From Hymenobacter sublimis (lineage in GTDB: Bacteria; Bacteroidota; Bacteroidia; Cytophagales; Hymenobacteraceae): 64,000 nucleotides of DNA. The position numbers and the translations under genes were made by a program. The notes under the pieces were generated by a model. The model had not been told where the DNA came from. It made no database searches and saw nothing but the letters and a program-made list of their open reading frames with translations. The stretch spans positions 3,684,001 through 3,748,000 of the forward strand of contig NZ_CP095848.1 of the NCBI RefSeq assembly GCF_023101345.1, written 5' to 3'. Of this stretch, positions 42,666 to 53,000 are shown one piece after another (position 1 is the first letter of the stretch; each line of letters begins with the position of its first letter).

Positions 42666-43877
42666 TTACCGCTCTGACTTCGGGGTGCTGCCTTGTGGTG
42701 GCGCGGGAGGCGTGGGGGTAGGTGCGGCATCAGCGGCGGGCAACGGCAGGGCTGGCTCGGCAGGACGCTGGGTTGAGTCGGGCGTGGATTTCAGCAAATC
42801 GGGCCGCCAGGTTATTTCATCGGGGGTCGGCAGGCCTTGTAGTCCGATGCGCCGCGGCAGCAGCAGGGCCGTAACCTGCGCCGCCCGGCGCGGATTCAGG
42901 GCGGCTGCCAGCAACGGCCCGGGCGCTCCTACCCCCAGCAAGGGCCGCAGAAAGTCGCGCATGGCAAAAAAGGCCGAATCGATATACGTCGGCTCGAACG
43001 AGTACGGCACGTGGCCCGCCCCGCGCAGCCGACGCAGCACGTTGGGCACCCCCACCGCGTTGGCCCGCAGGCGTAACGCCCCGCTGCCGTACACCAGTTG
43101 GGGCGGCAGCGCCGAGCCGACCGTGCCGCGCCCATACGGTACCAGCCCGTCGCGGGTGCCGTGGACGCTGCACAGGGGTACATCCCCCGCTTCGAGCCAG
43201 GTAGCGCGGGCCAGGGCACCGCACAGGTTAATTACCCCGCGGGGCCGACTGCTGTAACCGGCGTGGCCGCCGCTGCCTTCCAGTCCGCCCAAGGCTTTCA
43301 AATCGAGGTAGGCCGGTACTTCGGCGGCTTTGTTGAGGTAGCCCGCTTGCAGAGCCATAAAGCCGCCGGCCGAGGAACCACCCACAAACACGTAGCCCGG
43401 ATGCACCCGAAACTTCTTCGCAGTAGCCGCATCGTGCCGAAAAAACCGTACCGCCGCGCGCATATCCTGAGTAGCCCGAATGGCGGCCCGCCCGATGCCC
43501 ACGGTGTCAAACGGAAAGAAATACAGCCGGTAATCAATGGTAGCGGCCACGTAGCCCAACCGGGCCAGCCGGTTGCACAAGGCCGTCATCACGGCGTCGT
43601 CGCGGGTGCCGGTCAGGAAGCCACCCTCGTGGGCCAGCACCACCAGGGGCCGGCGGCGCACGGTGTCGCCGGTGGGCTCATACACGTCCATGTATAAGGT
43701 TTGCGACATGCCCAGCAGGGTAGTGACTTGGGCAAACTCCACGTTGCGGCGTACCGTCACCTGCCGAAACACGGGCCGGTGGTAGCGGCCGTGGGTGGTA
43801 TCGGGAGCTATTTGGGCGCGCAGGGCTGCGGGCCAGCCGATACTCAGCAGGAGAATTAGAAGAAAGTAAAAGCGCAT
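42666..43877 (-). CDS. Exported alpha/beta hydrolase (acetyl-esterase/lipase type)
   Basis: A 403-residue exported protein. After the signal peptide (FYFLLILLLSIGWPAALRAQ) comes an alpha/beta hydrolase with VVLAHEGGFLTGTRDD (oxyanion-hole HEGG, a variant of the HGGG motif of hormone-sensitive lipases), VFVGGSSAGGFMAL (nucleophile Ser in GSSAG), an Asp in CSVHGTRDGLVPYG and the His in GAGHVPYS. The C-terminus is Pro/Thr-rich (PTPTPPAPPQGSTP) and may be a flexible tail. The substrate is unknown, likely an acylated compound outside the cytosol. The start was set at 43877, where the signal peptide begins. Confidence 0.87.
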   Translation of the reverse strand: MRFYFLLILLLSIGWPAALRAQIAPDTTHGRYHRPVFRQVTVRRNVEFAQVTTLLGMSQTLYMDVYEPTGDTVRRRPLVVLAHEGGFLTGTRDDAVMTALCNRLARLGYVAATIDYRLYFFPFDTVGIGRAAIRATQDMRAAVRFFRHDAATAKKFRVHPGYVFVGGSSAGGFMALQAGYLNKAAEVPAYLDLKALGGLEGSGGHAGYSSRPRGVINLCGALARATWLEAGDVPLCSVHGTRDGLVPYGRGTVGSALPPQLVYGSGALRLRANAVGVPNVLRRLRGAGHVPYSFEPTYIDSAFFAMRDFLRPLLGVGAPGPLLAAALNPRRAAQVTALLLPRRIGLQGLPTPDEITWRPDLLKSTPDSTQRPAEPALPLPAADAAPTPTPPAPPQGSTPKSER

Positions 43878-43978
43878 ACACAGGGGCCGCGTCCGGCGCA
43901 AGCCACTGCAAAGATACCTCGCCCACCCTGGGTGCCTCACGTTGAGGTTGCGTTTTTATAGCCGTTTGGCAGGTAGGT

Positions 43979-44099
43979 GGACCCCTCCCCCATCCCCTCC
44001 CAATAGGGAGGGGTGCGTTCTAATGAAGCTGTTAGTTGTTAGCCACTAGCTCTTCGTCTGGGCCCCCTCCCTACTGGGGAGGGGCCGGGGGAGGGGTCC
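43979..44099. repeat. C-rich MITE-like inverted repeat
   Basis: ggacccctccccc (5') and gggggaggggtcc (3') arms, continued by atcccctccc / ggggaggggcc. In the loop an AGCTGTTAGT-type word (44028-44040) also occurs. It belongs to the same style as the repeat at 15221-15366 (cctcacccctagcccc...). It makes up most of the 349-bp gap between the esterase and LD-carboxypeptidase genes. Confidence 0.75.
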
Positions 44100-44195
44100 G
44101 GCCGCGCTACCCATGCACTAACTTGAAAACCGCTGTAGGTGGCCTAAACCGCACGGCAGAGCGCAGCTCCCGTTTCGCGCTACGGCCCGTTTGCT

Positions 44196-44203
44196 TAGGT
44201 TTG
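44196..44203 (+). promoter_or_regulatory. TAnnTTTG promoter element
   Basis: TAGGTTTG, exact -7 match, ends 23 bp before the LD-carboxypeptidase ATG at 44227. It lies inside the longer open frame and therefore argues against the 44191 start. Confidence 0.6.
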
Positions 44204-44226
44204 CGGCTACTGACCTTCCGACTTCT

Positions 44227-45132
44227 ATGCCTACTACCGCTCCCGCTCCACTTCGCCCCGGCGACCAGGTTGCTATTGTTTGTCCTGCCCGCAAAGCGTC
44301 CCATGAGGAGCTGGCGGCGGCGGTTGCTACCCTCGAAAGCTGGGGGCTGCGGGTAGTGTTGGGGGCTAGCACCAACGTGAGCCACCACCAATTTGGGGGC
44401 GAGGATGAAGTACGCCGCCAGGATTTTCAGCAGCAACTCGACGACCCCAGCATCCGGGCTATTCTGTGCGCCCGGGGCGGCTACGGCACCCCGCGCATCA
44501 TTGATGGTCTCGATTTTTCCCGCTTCGCCCATGACCCGAAATGGGTGGCCGGCTTCTCTGACATTACGACGCTTAATTGCCACCTACTAAAGCTCGGGCA
44601 CCAGAGCATTCATGGGGTAATGCCCATTTTTTTCCATCAGGAAGGCGGGCAGGAATCGGTGGAAAGTTTGCGCCGGGCGCTGTTTGGGGAGGAAACGCGC
44701 TATACCATCCCGGCCCACCCGCTCAATCAGCTCGGCACGGCCACCGGCGAGCTGGTAGGCGGCAACCTGAGCATGTTGCAAACCCTGACCGGCACCGCCT
44801 CCGACTGCCCCACTGCGGGCCGCATTCTGTTCCTGGAGGATATTGACGAGTACTTGTATTCCATCGACCGAATGCTGGTGCACCTGGACCGCACGGGCAA
44901 GCTCCAGAACCTGGCCGGCCTGCTGGTGGGCCACTTCACCAACCCCCAGGATAACGCCGTGCCCTACGGCCAGACGCCCAACGAAATCATTCAGCACTAC
45001 GCCGGCAAGTACGGCTTTCCTATTGCGCACGGCTTTCCAGTCGGCCACGAGCCCCAGAACATGGCTCTCATCTGCGGCCGCACCGCCCGCCTGACCGTGG
45101 AGGCCGCCGGCGCCCGACTGGAATACGTGTAA
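44227..45132 (+). CDS. LD-carboxypeptidase (S66 family, MccF-like)
   Basis: A 301-residue serine peptidase of the S66 family that removes the terminal D-amino acid from the L-Ala-Glu-diaminopimelate-D-Ala tetrapeptide during peptidoglycan recycling; MccF relatives detoxify microcin C. Marks: LRPGDQVAIVCPARKA, ILCARGGYGTPRIIDGLDF, the nucleophile Ser in VAGFSDITTLN, the Glu in FLEDIDEYLYSIDRML and the His in PVGHEPQNMALICG. No signal peptide, so cytosolic recycling is likely. It is followed after 16 bp by a GNAT gene, probably an operon. Confidence 0.92.
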   Translation: MPTTAPAPLRPGDQVAIVCPARKASHEELAAAVATLESWGLRVVLGASTNVSHHQFGGEDEVRRQDFQQQLDDPSIRAILCARGGYGTPRIIDGLDFSRFAHDPKWVAGFSDITTLNCHLLKLGHQSIHGVMPIFFHQEGGQESVESLRRALFGEETRYTIPAHPLNQLGTATGELVGGNLSMLQTLTGTASDCPTAGRILFLEDIDEYLYSIDRMLVHLDRTGKLQNLAGLLVGHFTNPQDNAVPYGQTPNEIIQHYAGKYGFPIAHGFPVGHEPQNMALICGRTARLTVEAAGARLEYV

Positions 45133-45148
45133 CCCACCATTACCCATC

Positions 45149-45688
45149 ATGCCTATCAACATCCGACCTCTAGAAGTTGCTGAGTTTCCCTCCTACCTCA
45201 ACGGCTTAGTTGCGCTGCTCCAGGATGCCGTTGATTCGGGCGCTTCCGTGGGGTTCCTGCCACCCTTAGCAGCTGAGGAAGCCCGCGAGTATTGGCAGGA
45301 AATCGGGGTTGCGCTGTCGTCGGGCAGGGTTCTGCTGCTGGCTGCGGAAGAGGAGAATGGCGAGCTGGTTGGTACGGTGCAGCTGCACCTGGCCACCAAG
45401 GCCAATGCCACGCACCGCGCCGAGGTAGCCAAGCTGCTGGTTCCTACCTGGGCCCAGCGGCGGGGCATCGGCCGCCAGCTCATGCAGGCCGTGGAAGAAC
45501 TGGCCCGCCAGCAGCACCGCACCACACTGGTACTGGACACGCTGCAAGGCGCGGGGTCGGAACTACTGTATCATGGGCTGGGCTACGTAGCGGCCGGCGC
45601 CATTCCGGCCTTCGCCCGCGGCGCCGATGGGGAGCTGCACGCTACCGTGGTATACTACAAGCTGCTTACTAGAACAGGTTTAGTTTAG
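45149..45688 (+). CDS. GNAT family N-acetyltransferase
   Basis: A 179-residue acetyltransferase. The substrate-side N-terminus MPINIRPLEVAEF, the beta strand NGELVGTVQLHLATKAN and the acetyl-CoA loop VPTWAQRRGIGRQLMQAVEE (QRRGIG) are all visible, followed by LVLDTLQGAGSELLYHGLGYV. The overall form is like tabtoxin/antibiotic acetyltransferases, but the acceptor is unknown. It probably shares a transcript with the LD-carboxypeptidase. A bidirectional hairpin at 45707 ends it. Confidence 0.9.
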   Translation: MPINIRPLEVAEFPSYLNGLVALLQDAVDSGASVGFLPPLAAEEAREYWQEIGVALSSGRVLLLAAEEENGELVGTVQLHLATKANATHRAEVAKLLVPTWAQRRGIGRQLMQAVEELARQQHRTTLVLDTLQGAGSELLYHGLGYVAAGAIPAFARGADGELHATVVYYKLLTRTGLV

Positions 45689-45706
45689 AACGTAATCGAC
45701 CTTCAT

Positions 45707-45742
45707 AAAAAAGCCCTGACGAACTATGTTGCCAGGGCTTTC
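45707..45742. terminator. Bidirectional terminator
   Basis: aaaaaagccctg and cagggcttt around a 14-nt loop; the T run is longer on the minus strand, so it fits the M28 peptidase gene best. Confidence 0.78.
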
Positions 45743-45763
45743 CAGGAAATTCAGACGGGCTTC

Positions 45764-46783
45764 TTACTCGGCGTAAATGGTCGTCAGCAGGGTTTGGCCC
45801 ACGGCCTTGAGCGTCCGCTTGTCAATGATGCTCATGTTGTCCTGGGTGGTGTGGTGGTAGGGCTGAAACTCCCCGTTGGGCAGGAAATCGATGATGTCGA
45901 TGGTGCGCACGCCGGCCTGATTGGTGAATACATGGTCGTCGGTGATGCCCGGACTGTCGCTGAATAAGAAGTAGTCGGAGTAGCCGAGCTGGGCGGCTGT
46001 ATTCCAAACTTTATCCACCACGTCGCGGGCCTGTTGGCGGCTGAGGTCCTCGCGGCTGAAGCGGCCGTTTTTGGCACCCACCATGTCCAGCAGTATGCCG
46101 TAGTTGGGCTTGTAGTTGGTGGGCACCATGTTCTTGGCCCAGTGCTGGGAGCCCAGGCACCAGCTTTCCTGGCCCGGAGGTAGCAGGTTCTTTTTCTCGC
46201 CCTGGGTGCTACCATCGTAGCCGTAGTCCTCGGAGTCAAACAAGATAAAATCGACCCCGACGCCGGGCGCGGCGGCATCCTTTTGCTGGGACAATACGCG
46301 GGCCATTTCTAGGGCAATACCTACCCCACTGGCCCCGTCGGAAGCCCCATCGAGAGGCGCATTTTTCTGCTCCTTGTCTTTGTCGGCGAAGGGGCGGGTA
46401 TCCCAGTGGGTGAAAATGGCAATGCGGCGCGGGGCCTGGGGCATGTACTGAGCAATGATGTTGCGCGACTTCAGCATCTTCCCATCAAAGGCCATGGCCT
46501 CAAACGGCTGCTCTTTTACTGATAGGCCCGCCGCCTTGAACTGCCCAATTATCCAGTCCCCGGTTTGCACGTGGGCTTTGGTATTAGGCACGCGCGGCCC
46601 GAAGGCTACCTGCTTGGCCGTGTAAGCGTAGGCCGAGTCGGGGTTGAAAGCCGGGGCCTGGGGTAGCGCGGGCTGGCTGGCCGCGTTGTTTTCGGTTTCG
46701 GCAGTGTCCTTTTTGGCCGGACAGGCGGTGAGCAGCAGCAGGGCCACCAGCGAAGCCGGCGCAAGACGAGAGAGAAGGTTCAT
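45764..46783 (-). CDS. M28 family metallopeptidase, lipoprotein (glutaminyl-cyclase-like)
   Basis: A 339-residue M28 peptidase with a lipoprotein signal (LLSRLAPASLVALLLLTAC, Cys as lipid site). The zinc-binding set is visible: FTHWDTRPFAD (His and Asp), PLDGASDGASGVGIALEM (Asp bridging both metals), FILFDSEDYGYDG (Glu/Asp) and DHVFTNQAGVRTIDIIDF near the end. The family covers aminopeptidases and glutaminyl cyclases; the FGPRVPNTKAH opening is common in the latter subgroup. It acts on the outer face of a membrane on short peptides. The ATG at 46783 was preferred since it gives a normal signal. Confidence 0.92.
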   Translation of the reverse strand: MNLLSRLAPASLVALLLLTACPAKKDTAETENNAASQPALPQAPAFNPDSAYAYTAKQVAFGPRVPNTKAHVQTGDWIIGQFKAAGLSVKEQPFEAMAFDGKMLKSRNIIAQYMPQAPRRIAIFTHWDTRPFADKDKEQKNAPLDGASDGASGVGIALEMARVLSQQKDAAAPGVGVDFILFDSEDYGYDGSTQGEKKNLLPPGQESWCLGSQHWAKNMVPTNYKPNYGILLDMVGAKNGRFSREDLSRQQARDVVDKVWNTAAQLGYSDYFLFSDSPGITDDHVFTNQAGVRTIDIIDFLPNGEFQPYHHTTQDNMSIIDKRTLKAVGQTLLTTIYAE

Positions 46784-46807
46784 ATACAACAAGTACAAAG
46801 TAGAAAG

Positions 46808-46963
46808 AACGTCAGGCAGAGGCGCCGCCGAAGCATCTCGCGTGCCGATGTTGTGATGGTAGCCGCCATTCCGGGCCCCGCGAGGAATCCTGCTCGACTG
46901 ACGTTGGCGTTACTACCTAACGATTCGAGCGAGATGCTTCGGCGGCGCTTCTGCCTGACGTTC
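46808..46963. repeat. Long near-perfect inverted repeat (MITE-like)
   Basis: The arms 46808-46840 and 46931-46963 (33 bp each, starting gaacgtcaggcaga / ending tctgcctgacgttc) are complementary apart from one mismatch. Between them are about 90 bp with a further partial fold and a gcgaggaatcctgctcgac word shared with other REPs here. It fills the gap between the M28 gene and cysS, with no coding potential. Confidence 0.85.
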
Positions 46964-46975
46964 AACCGGGTCGGT

Positions 46976-48535
46976 TTACTCTTCGCTATACGCCCAATCG
47001 ACGCCGGCTTTCGTATCCTTTACCACAATGCCCTGGTCTTTGAGGGCCGTGCGGATCCGGTCAATTTCGCCGTAGTGCTTGGTGGCTTCGTCGGCGTTGC
47101 CTTCCTCGCGGGCTTTGGCGGCGCTTTGCTTGGCGTTGGCGTAGAAATTTAGGGTCAGGCCCAGCAGGTCCTCTACGTTGGCGCGGGGCTCGTCCCGCAG
47201 GCCCAGCACATCTTGCACCAGCGTCCGGAAGGTAGTAACGGCGGCAGTTAGCGCTTCATTGCCCACCTGCGCCAGGGTAGGCAGGTTGGCGGCGTACCCG
47301 TTGAGCTTGCGTAGCAGGTTGAACAGGCTGGCAATGGTGCGGGCCGTGTTTAGGTCGTCGTTGAGGCCGGCGAAGCAGTCCTGAGTGAGCTTGCCTAGCT
47401 CGGCGTCGGCCGCAGCGGTGTCGGTGGCTGGTGCGGTGCCTGCGGGCAGCACCAGCTTTTCCAGCAGGCGCAGGCCGTTCATGAGCTTGCGGTAGCCCTT
47501 GCGGGCCGCCTGCAACCCCTCGTCGGTAATATCAACGGTGCTGCGGTAGTGGGCCTGGAGCAGGAAGAAGCGCACCGTCATGGGCGAGTAGGCCTGAGTA
47601 AGCGTATTGTTGGTGCCTTCAAACAGCTGGCTGATGGTAATGAAGTTGCCCAGCGACTTGCTCATTTTGGCCCCGTTCACCGTAATCATGTTGTTGTGCA
47701 TCCACACCTGGGCCTCGTTGGTAGGGTGGTTGCAGGCCTGGCTCTGGGCAATTTCGCACTCGTGGTGGGGGAACATCAAGTCCAGCCCGCCGCCGTGAAT
47801 ATCGAACTCGGCGCCGAGGTACTTGCGGCTCATGGCCGAGCACTCCAGATGCCAGCCCGGGAAACCCTCGCCGGGCGCCTCCCCGAAGGGCGAGGGCCAG
47901 CGCATGAGGTGGCGCTCATCGGCCCGCTTCCACAGGGCAAAATCTAGGGGGCTGCGCTTTTCGTCCTGGCCGGCGAGGTTGTCGCGGGAGCCAGCCAGCA
48001 GCTCCTCTACCACCCGGTTCGAGAGCTTGCCGTAGCCGCGGCCGGCGGCGTTATAAGCCGGCACATCAAAGTACACCGAGCCGTTGACCTCGTAGCCAAA
48101 ACCATTGTTGATGATCTGCTGAATCATCTCAATTTGCTCGATGATGTGGCCACTGGCCCGGGGCGTGATGTCGGGCGGCAAGCAGCCCAAGGCCTCCATG
48201 TGGCCCTGGTAAAGGTTGGTGTACTGCTCGGCCACTTGCATGGGCTCCAGCTGCTGGGCGCGGGCCCGCTTGCTGATTTTGTCCTCGCCCTCGTCGGCGT
48301 CGCCTTCCAGGTGGCCTACATCGGTGATGTTGCGCACGTAGCGCACGGTGTAGCCCAGGTAGCGCAGGTAGCGCGTCAGCACATCGAACACCACCGGGCC
48401 GCGGGCGTTGCCTACGTGGGCCTCACTATAAACGGTTGGTCCGCAGAGATACACACCCACAAAAGGTGCGTGCAAGGGCTGAAACGGGGCTTTGCGGCGG
48501 GTAAGCGTGTTGTAGAGCGAGAGGGGTGGCTGCAT
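46976..48535 (-). CDS. cysS: Cysteinyl-tRNA synthetase
   Basis: A 519-residue class I synthetase that charges tRNA-Cys. The zinc ligand Cys31 in [19 protein letters not shown], with the HIGH-equivalent AHVGN at 39-43, and the second signature [14 protein letters not shown] are clear. [21 protein letters not shown] is the zinc/cysteine-binding centre. The length is normal; the C-terminal helix is short. It is single, with a MITE-like repeat downstream. Its substrate supply is what the Cys-rich leader at 38024-38179 would sense, though the two loci are 8 kb apart. Confidence 0.97.
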   Translation of the reverse strand: MQPPLSLYNTLTRRKAPFQPLHAPFVGVYLCGPTVYSEAHVGNARGPVVFDVLTRYLRYLGYTVRYVRNITDVGHLEGDADEGEDKISKRARAQQLEPMQVAEQYTNLYQGHMEALGCLPPDITPRASGHIIEQIEMIQQIINNGFGYEVNGSVYFDVPAYNAAGRGYGKLSNRVVEELLAGSRDNLAGQDEKRSPLDFALWKRADERHLMRWPSPFGEAPGEGFPGWHLECSAMSRKYLGAEFDIHGGGLDLMFPHHECEIAQSQACNHPTNEAQVWMHNNMITVNGAKMSKSLGNFITISQLFEGTNNTLTQAYSPMTVRFFLLQAHYRSTVDITDEGLQAARKGYRKLMNGLRLLEKLVLPAGTAPATDTAAADAELGKLTQDCFAGLNDDLNTARTIASLFNLLRKLNGYAANLPTLAQVGNEALTAAVTTFRTLVQDVLGLRDEPRANVEDLLGLTLNFYANAKQSAAKAREEGNADEATKHYGEIDRIRTALKDQGIVVKDTKAGVDWAYSEE

Positions 48536-48781
48536 GAGTGCAAAAGTAACCGCAGATTTTGCAGAGTAAGAGGATTGCGCAGATTTTGTAACCCGTATGC
48601 TTAGGCTCCGTCTGATGGTGGCCCATACTAACAGCTAACCGCATTAAATAGCTGCTTTCAGCCCCAATATTTCCGCAACTAAGCACAAACAGCCGCTCAA
48701 ACAGTACAAAGTGCCGGCTCGGTAGTTTATAAAGTTCCCTGGGTAGTTTATACTGACCTGTTTCTGGTATAAAACTCTTGA

Positions 48782-49984
48782 CTATGGTTGCTTCCCGGCG
48801 AGGCGGTAGGTAGCGGTACTAGGGAAATGGTCGGAATACGGAATTTCGTAGTGCACCCAGTAGTCGTCCACAATCCACTGCGGGCTGGCAAACTGATTGT
48901 CGATGCGCACGAAGGGTAGGCGACCGTTGTAGGTGCTGCCGACGCCGTTGCCCAAGCTGGCCCAGGCGTTCTGGAAATGGTCAGCCAGCTGGTCGTAGCT
49001 GTAGCTATAGGGCACGTCGTTGAGGTCGGCGCAGAGCAGCATGGGGTAGCGGCACCGCTCGAAGCGGCGCACCAGCGTGTCTACTTGCCAGTGCCGGGCC
49101 ACGGCCCCGCGCTTAAAGCGCCGCAGCAGCCCCAGTCCTTTTTGCTTGAGGCCGGCCTTGCTGGAGTAGCTGTCTACAATGTCTTTTTCTTCCATGCTCA
49201 TGCTCTGCAGATGGAAGCTGTACACCCGAATCGTGTCGTGAGAAGGCAACCGGACGTCGGCCCACATGGCGTGGTTCTGGGTCAGTTTGCCGAAGCTGAT
49301 GGTGCCTTTATTAACAATAGGGAAGCGGCTAAAAATGGCCATGCCGAACTCGGCGCCGGCGCTATTGGTCAAGGTTTTGGAGAGAAACACCTGCCGCCCG
49401 GCTTGTCGCCCGATTATATCGACGGTGCGGAACACGTTACCGTCGCGGGAGCGGGTACCCACGGGCTCATTGTAGAATTCCTGCAGGCACAGAATATCGG
49501 CGGGGTTTTCGGCCACCCAGCGCACCATTTCCCGGGAGGACTTTAGGCCGGCGTCGCGTAGCTGGGGGTACACGTTGAAAATGCGCACGTTGGCCGACAG
49601 CACCTTCACTACCTGGCCGGTTTGGGCGGCGGCCGCCGGAGCTACCCGGAACGGATGCACTGCCAGCCCGCGCTGAAAATGAGGCCAGGTAAGCACCGCC
49701 AGCCCCAACGGCAGCAGGGCCACCGGCCAACGCCGCAGCAGCCAGTACAGGCCCGCCAGCAGATTAAACGCCAGGGCTACGGGTAGCGTGAGGGCCCCAA
49801 AGATGGCCGGCCAGAAGGTGTAGGCCGGAACCTGGGCGCAGGCAATGGCTGCCAGCACCCACAACATCAGCAACACGGTACACGCAAAGGCAAACGAACG
49901 ACGCACGGGCAACCTTTTTCCAAACAACAGGATCAGGGGCAAAGGTAGGAGTTCCGCCCAAGCTGGCGCTACTCGGCGCGGCAT
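48782..49984 (-). CDS. Membrane-anchored endonuclease/exonuclease/phosphatase family protein
   Basis: A 400-residue protein. The N-terminal 100 or so residues hold about three membrane helices (FAFACTVLLMLWVLAAIACA, FWPAIFGALTLPVALAFNLL, VALLPLGLAVLTW). The rest is an EEP domain: VVKVLSANVRIFN, ILCLQEFYN (catalytic Glu), YSFHLQSMSMEE (Asp/His region), MLLCADLNDVPYSYSYDQL and the closing SDHFPSTATYRL (Asp-His). Substrates in the fold include DNA, phospholipids and inositol phosphates; the external membrane side suggests a lipid or nucleotide, not chromosomal DNA. The start is uncertain: 49984 gives a basic MPRRVAP opening; the frame runs to 50035. Confidence 0.87.
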   Translation of the reverse strand: MPRRVAPAWAELLPLPLILLFGKRLPVRRSFAFACTVLLMLWVLAAIACAQVPAYTFWPAIFGALTLPVALAFNLLAGLYWLLRRWPVALLPLGLAVLTWPHFQRGLAVHPFRVAPAAAAQTGQVVKVLSANVRIFNVYPQLRDAGLKSSREMVRWVAENPADILCLQEFYNEPVGTRSRDGNVFRTVDIIGRQAGRQVFLSKTLTNSAGAEFGMAIFSRFPIVNKGTISFGKLTQNHAMWADVRLPSHDTIRVYSFHLQSMSMEEKDIVDSYSSKAGLKQKGLGLLRRFKRGAVARHWQVDTLVRRFERCRYPMLLCADLNDVPYSYSYDQLADHFQNAWASLGNGVGSTYNGRLPFVRIDNQFASPQWIVDDYWVHYEIPYSDHFPSTATYRLAGKQP

Positions 49985-50034
49985 GGTTTTGGCGCGGCTT
50001 TGCGTACCTTTCCTTCCCTGATTACTTCCTGCCA

Positions 50035-53000
50035 ATGACCAAATTTACTACCCTCATTATCTTCTTATTAGCTTTCCTTCACGCTGTTCAGGCGGCCGTT
50101 CCTCCCGGCCCGCAGGCCCGGTTTGCTTCGCCGGTGCCGGAGCCCAGTCTGGAGTTTGTGGAAAACCGCGGGCAGTGGGATGCTCGGGCCCGCTACATGG
50201 CCGAGCTGCCGGCCGGCCGGCTATTCCTAACCGCCACGGGCTTTACCTACACCCTTGCCGACGCGGCCGCCCTCCGGGCTGCCCATGAGCATACCCCCGA
50301 GGCTACCGCAACCCGGCTGCGCAGCCATGCCTACTCCGTTACATTTGAGGGCGGTAACAGCCACGCTACTATTCAGGGTGGCCAGCCGACCGGCGAGGTG
50401 CGCAACTACTACCTCGGCAACGACCCGAGCCACTGGGCCAGCCAGGTGCCTGGGTTTCGGGAAGCAACTTACACCAACGTGTATCCTGGCATTGGAGTCC
50501 GACTCTACGAGAATGCCAATCAGCACCTGGAATACGACTTTATGGTGGCGCCCGGAGCCAAGCCGAGCCGTATTCGCCTGCGCTACCAGGGCCCGGAGCG
50601 AGTTGAGCTGACCGAAGGCGTGCTGCGCATTCATACCTCCGTGGGCGAGGTAGTAGAACAGGCGCCGCAGGCCTGGCAGGAAGGCCCCGACGGCCAGCGC
50701 CACCTGATAAGCTGCCACTACGAGCTACAGAACGGCGTGGTGGGCTTCCGCCTGGGTGCTTATGACGCGCGCAAGCCGCTGGTCATTGACCCAACGGTGG
50801 TTTTCTCGTCTTACACCGGCTCCAAAGCCGATAACTGGGGCTTCACGGCTACTTACGATGCGCAAGGCAACATGTACTCCGGCGGCGTGGCATTTGGGCC
50901 TGGCTTCCCTACCTCCCTGGGCGCCTTCGACCAGTCGTTTTCGGCCGCCATGGACATGGCCATCATCAAGTACAACACTACGGTAAAGGGTAGCGCGGCC
51001 CGCTTATACGCCACTTATTTAGGCGGAGAAGCGGCCGATGCGCCGCACAGCCTAGTAGTGAATGGCAGCGACCAACTAGTGATTCTGGGCAGCACCAGTT
51101 CCCTCACCTACCCCGTTTCGCAGACCGCCTACGACCGTAGCTTCAATGGGGGCGTTGCCGTTGATCCGTTGAGCAGCGGCGTTAATGGCGTCACGCGCTA
51201 TGCCAATGGCTCTGATTTGGTTATCTCTATTCTGAATTCCCAGGGCAATGCGCTGGTAGCCTCTACCTACCTCGGCGGCAGTGGCAACGATGGGTTAACG
51301 CTTAACCCAGGCATCGTTAACAATTACGGCGACGCCTTCCGGGGCGACATCATCACGGACGGGGCCAACAACGTGTACCTGGCTTCTACCACGCAAAGCG
51401 CCGACTTTCCGGCAACCAGCGGTGGCCAGAGTACCCGTCAAGGCGCCGCAGATGCCGTCGTTGCCAAGCTCAGCGCCAACTTAAGCACCGTTCTCTGGAG
51501 CACACTGCTGGGCGGCTCAGCCGTTGAAACTGCCTGCTCCATCCAGCTCAGCACCGATCAGCGGGTATACGTGGCCGGCAGCAGTACCAGCACCGATTTT
51601 CCGACCACCACCGGCGCCTTTCTGACCGCCAATCCGGGCGGCACCAACGGTTTCGTGGCCCGTTTTCCGACTACCGCCAATACCTTGCAGGCAGCTACCC
51701 TGCTGGGCACCAGCGCCAACGACCTGGCCTATTTCGTGCAGCTAGACGGTAGTAATAACGTGTACGTGCTAGGGCAAACCCAGGGCCAGTACCCACTCAC
51801 CAGTGGCCTGTACGGCGTGGCCGGGGGGCAACAGTTTATTCAGAAACTCACCCCCGACCTAAGAACCGGCCTCTACTCCACGGCCTTTGGCAGCGGCCGC
51901 CCGCTGGCGCACGATCTGTCGCCTACGGCGTTCCTGGTTGATGACTGTGAGCGAGTGTACGTGTGCGGCTGGGGCGGTAACACCAACCGCAGCTTCGGCA
52001 TTTCTTACATGGCTCAGCTGCCCGTAACGGCCAATGCCATCCAACGCACCTCCGATGGCTCCGACTTCTATCTGGTGCAGTTCGGGGCAGGTTTGCGCAC
52101 GATTGAGTACGCCACGTTTTACGGCGAAACCGGGGGCTCCGGCGAGCATGTGGATGGCGGTACTTCCCGCTTCGACAAGCGCGGCATGGTGTACCAGGCC
52201 GTGTGTGCCAGCTGCCGGAGCACCCAAGGCTTTCCGGTACCGCCCAGCGCCAGTTATTTTTCCACTGTAAACGGTAGCACCAACTGCAACAACGCAGCTT
52301 TCAAAATAGACTTCGGCATTACCGTAGCTGACCCCGGCCCTACCCAGTACGTCTGCGTGAACAATGGCCCGGTAACACTGGGCGGGCAGCCAGCCGGCGG
52401 CACCTGGACCGGCCCCGGCGTGACGCGGTTACCGAACGGCTCCTACCAGTTTCAGCCCACGGCAGCTCTGGTGGGGCGCAACGTACTACAGTATACCGTC
52501 ACAACCACGGGCGTCTGCCAAAGCACCCGCCCCCTGCGCATGATTGTAACGCCGAACCAGACTGTTGCCATTGCGCCGGTACCTGCGCTGTGCGCCGATG
52601 GGGCCGCCGTTACCCTGCAGGCTACCCCTGCCGGGGGCACCTGGAGTTCCACCAGAGGCTTGGCCGGCAACGTATTTAACCCGCAGCAGGCGGGCGCTGG
52701 CACCCACACTCTCACTTATTCCTACTCTGACTCCCTGGGTTGCGGCACGGCCAGCCGGGTAATAACGGTAAACCCGCTGCCAACTCCTACGGCCGGCCCC
52801 AACCTCACCCTGTGTGCCTACGAAACCCAGACGCTGACCCTGACGGGCGCTACCCCCGCGGGCGGCACTTGGAGCGGCCCCGGCGTCACGCCCGACGGCC
52901 GCTTTACCCCGCCCGATACCAAGCTGCGCGGTGGCATCTTCACGTTGCGCTACACCGTAACGGAGAATGGCTGCGCGGCCTCAGCTACCCGGCAGGTAGT

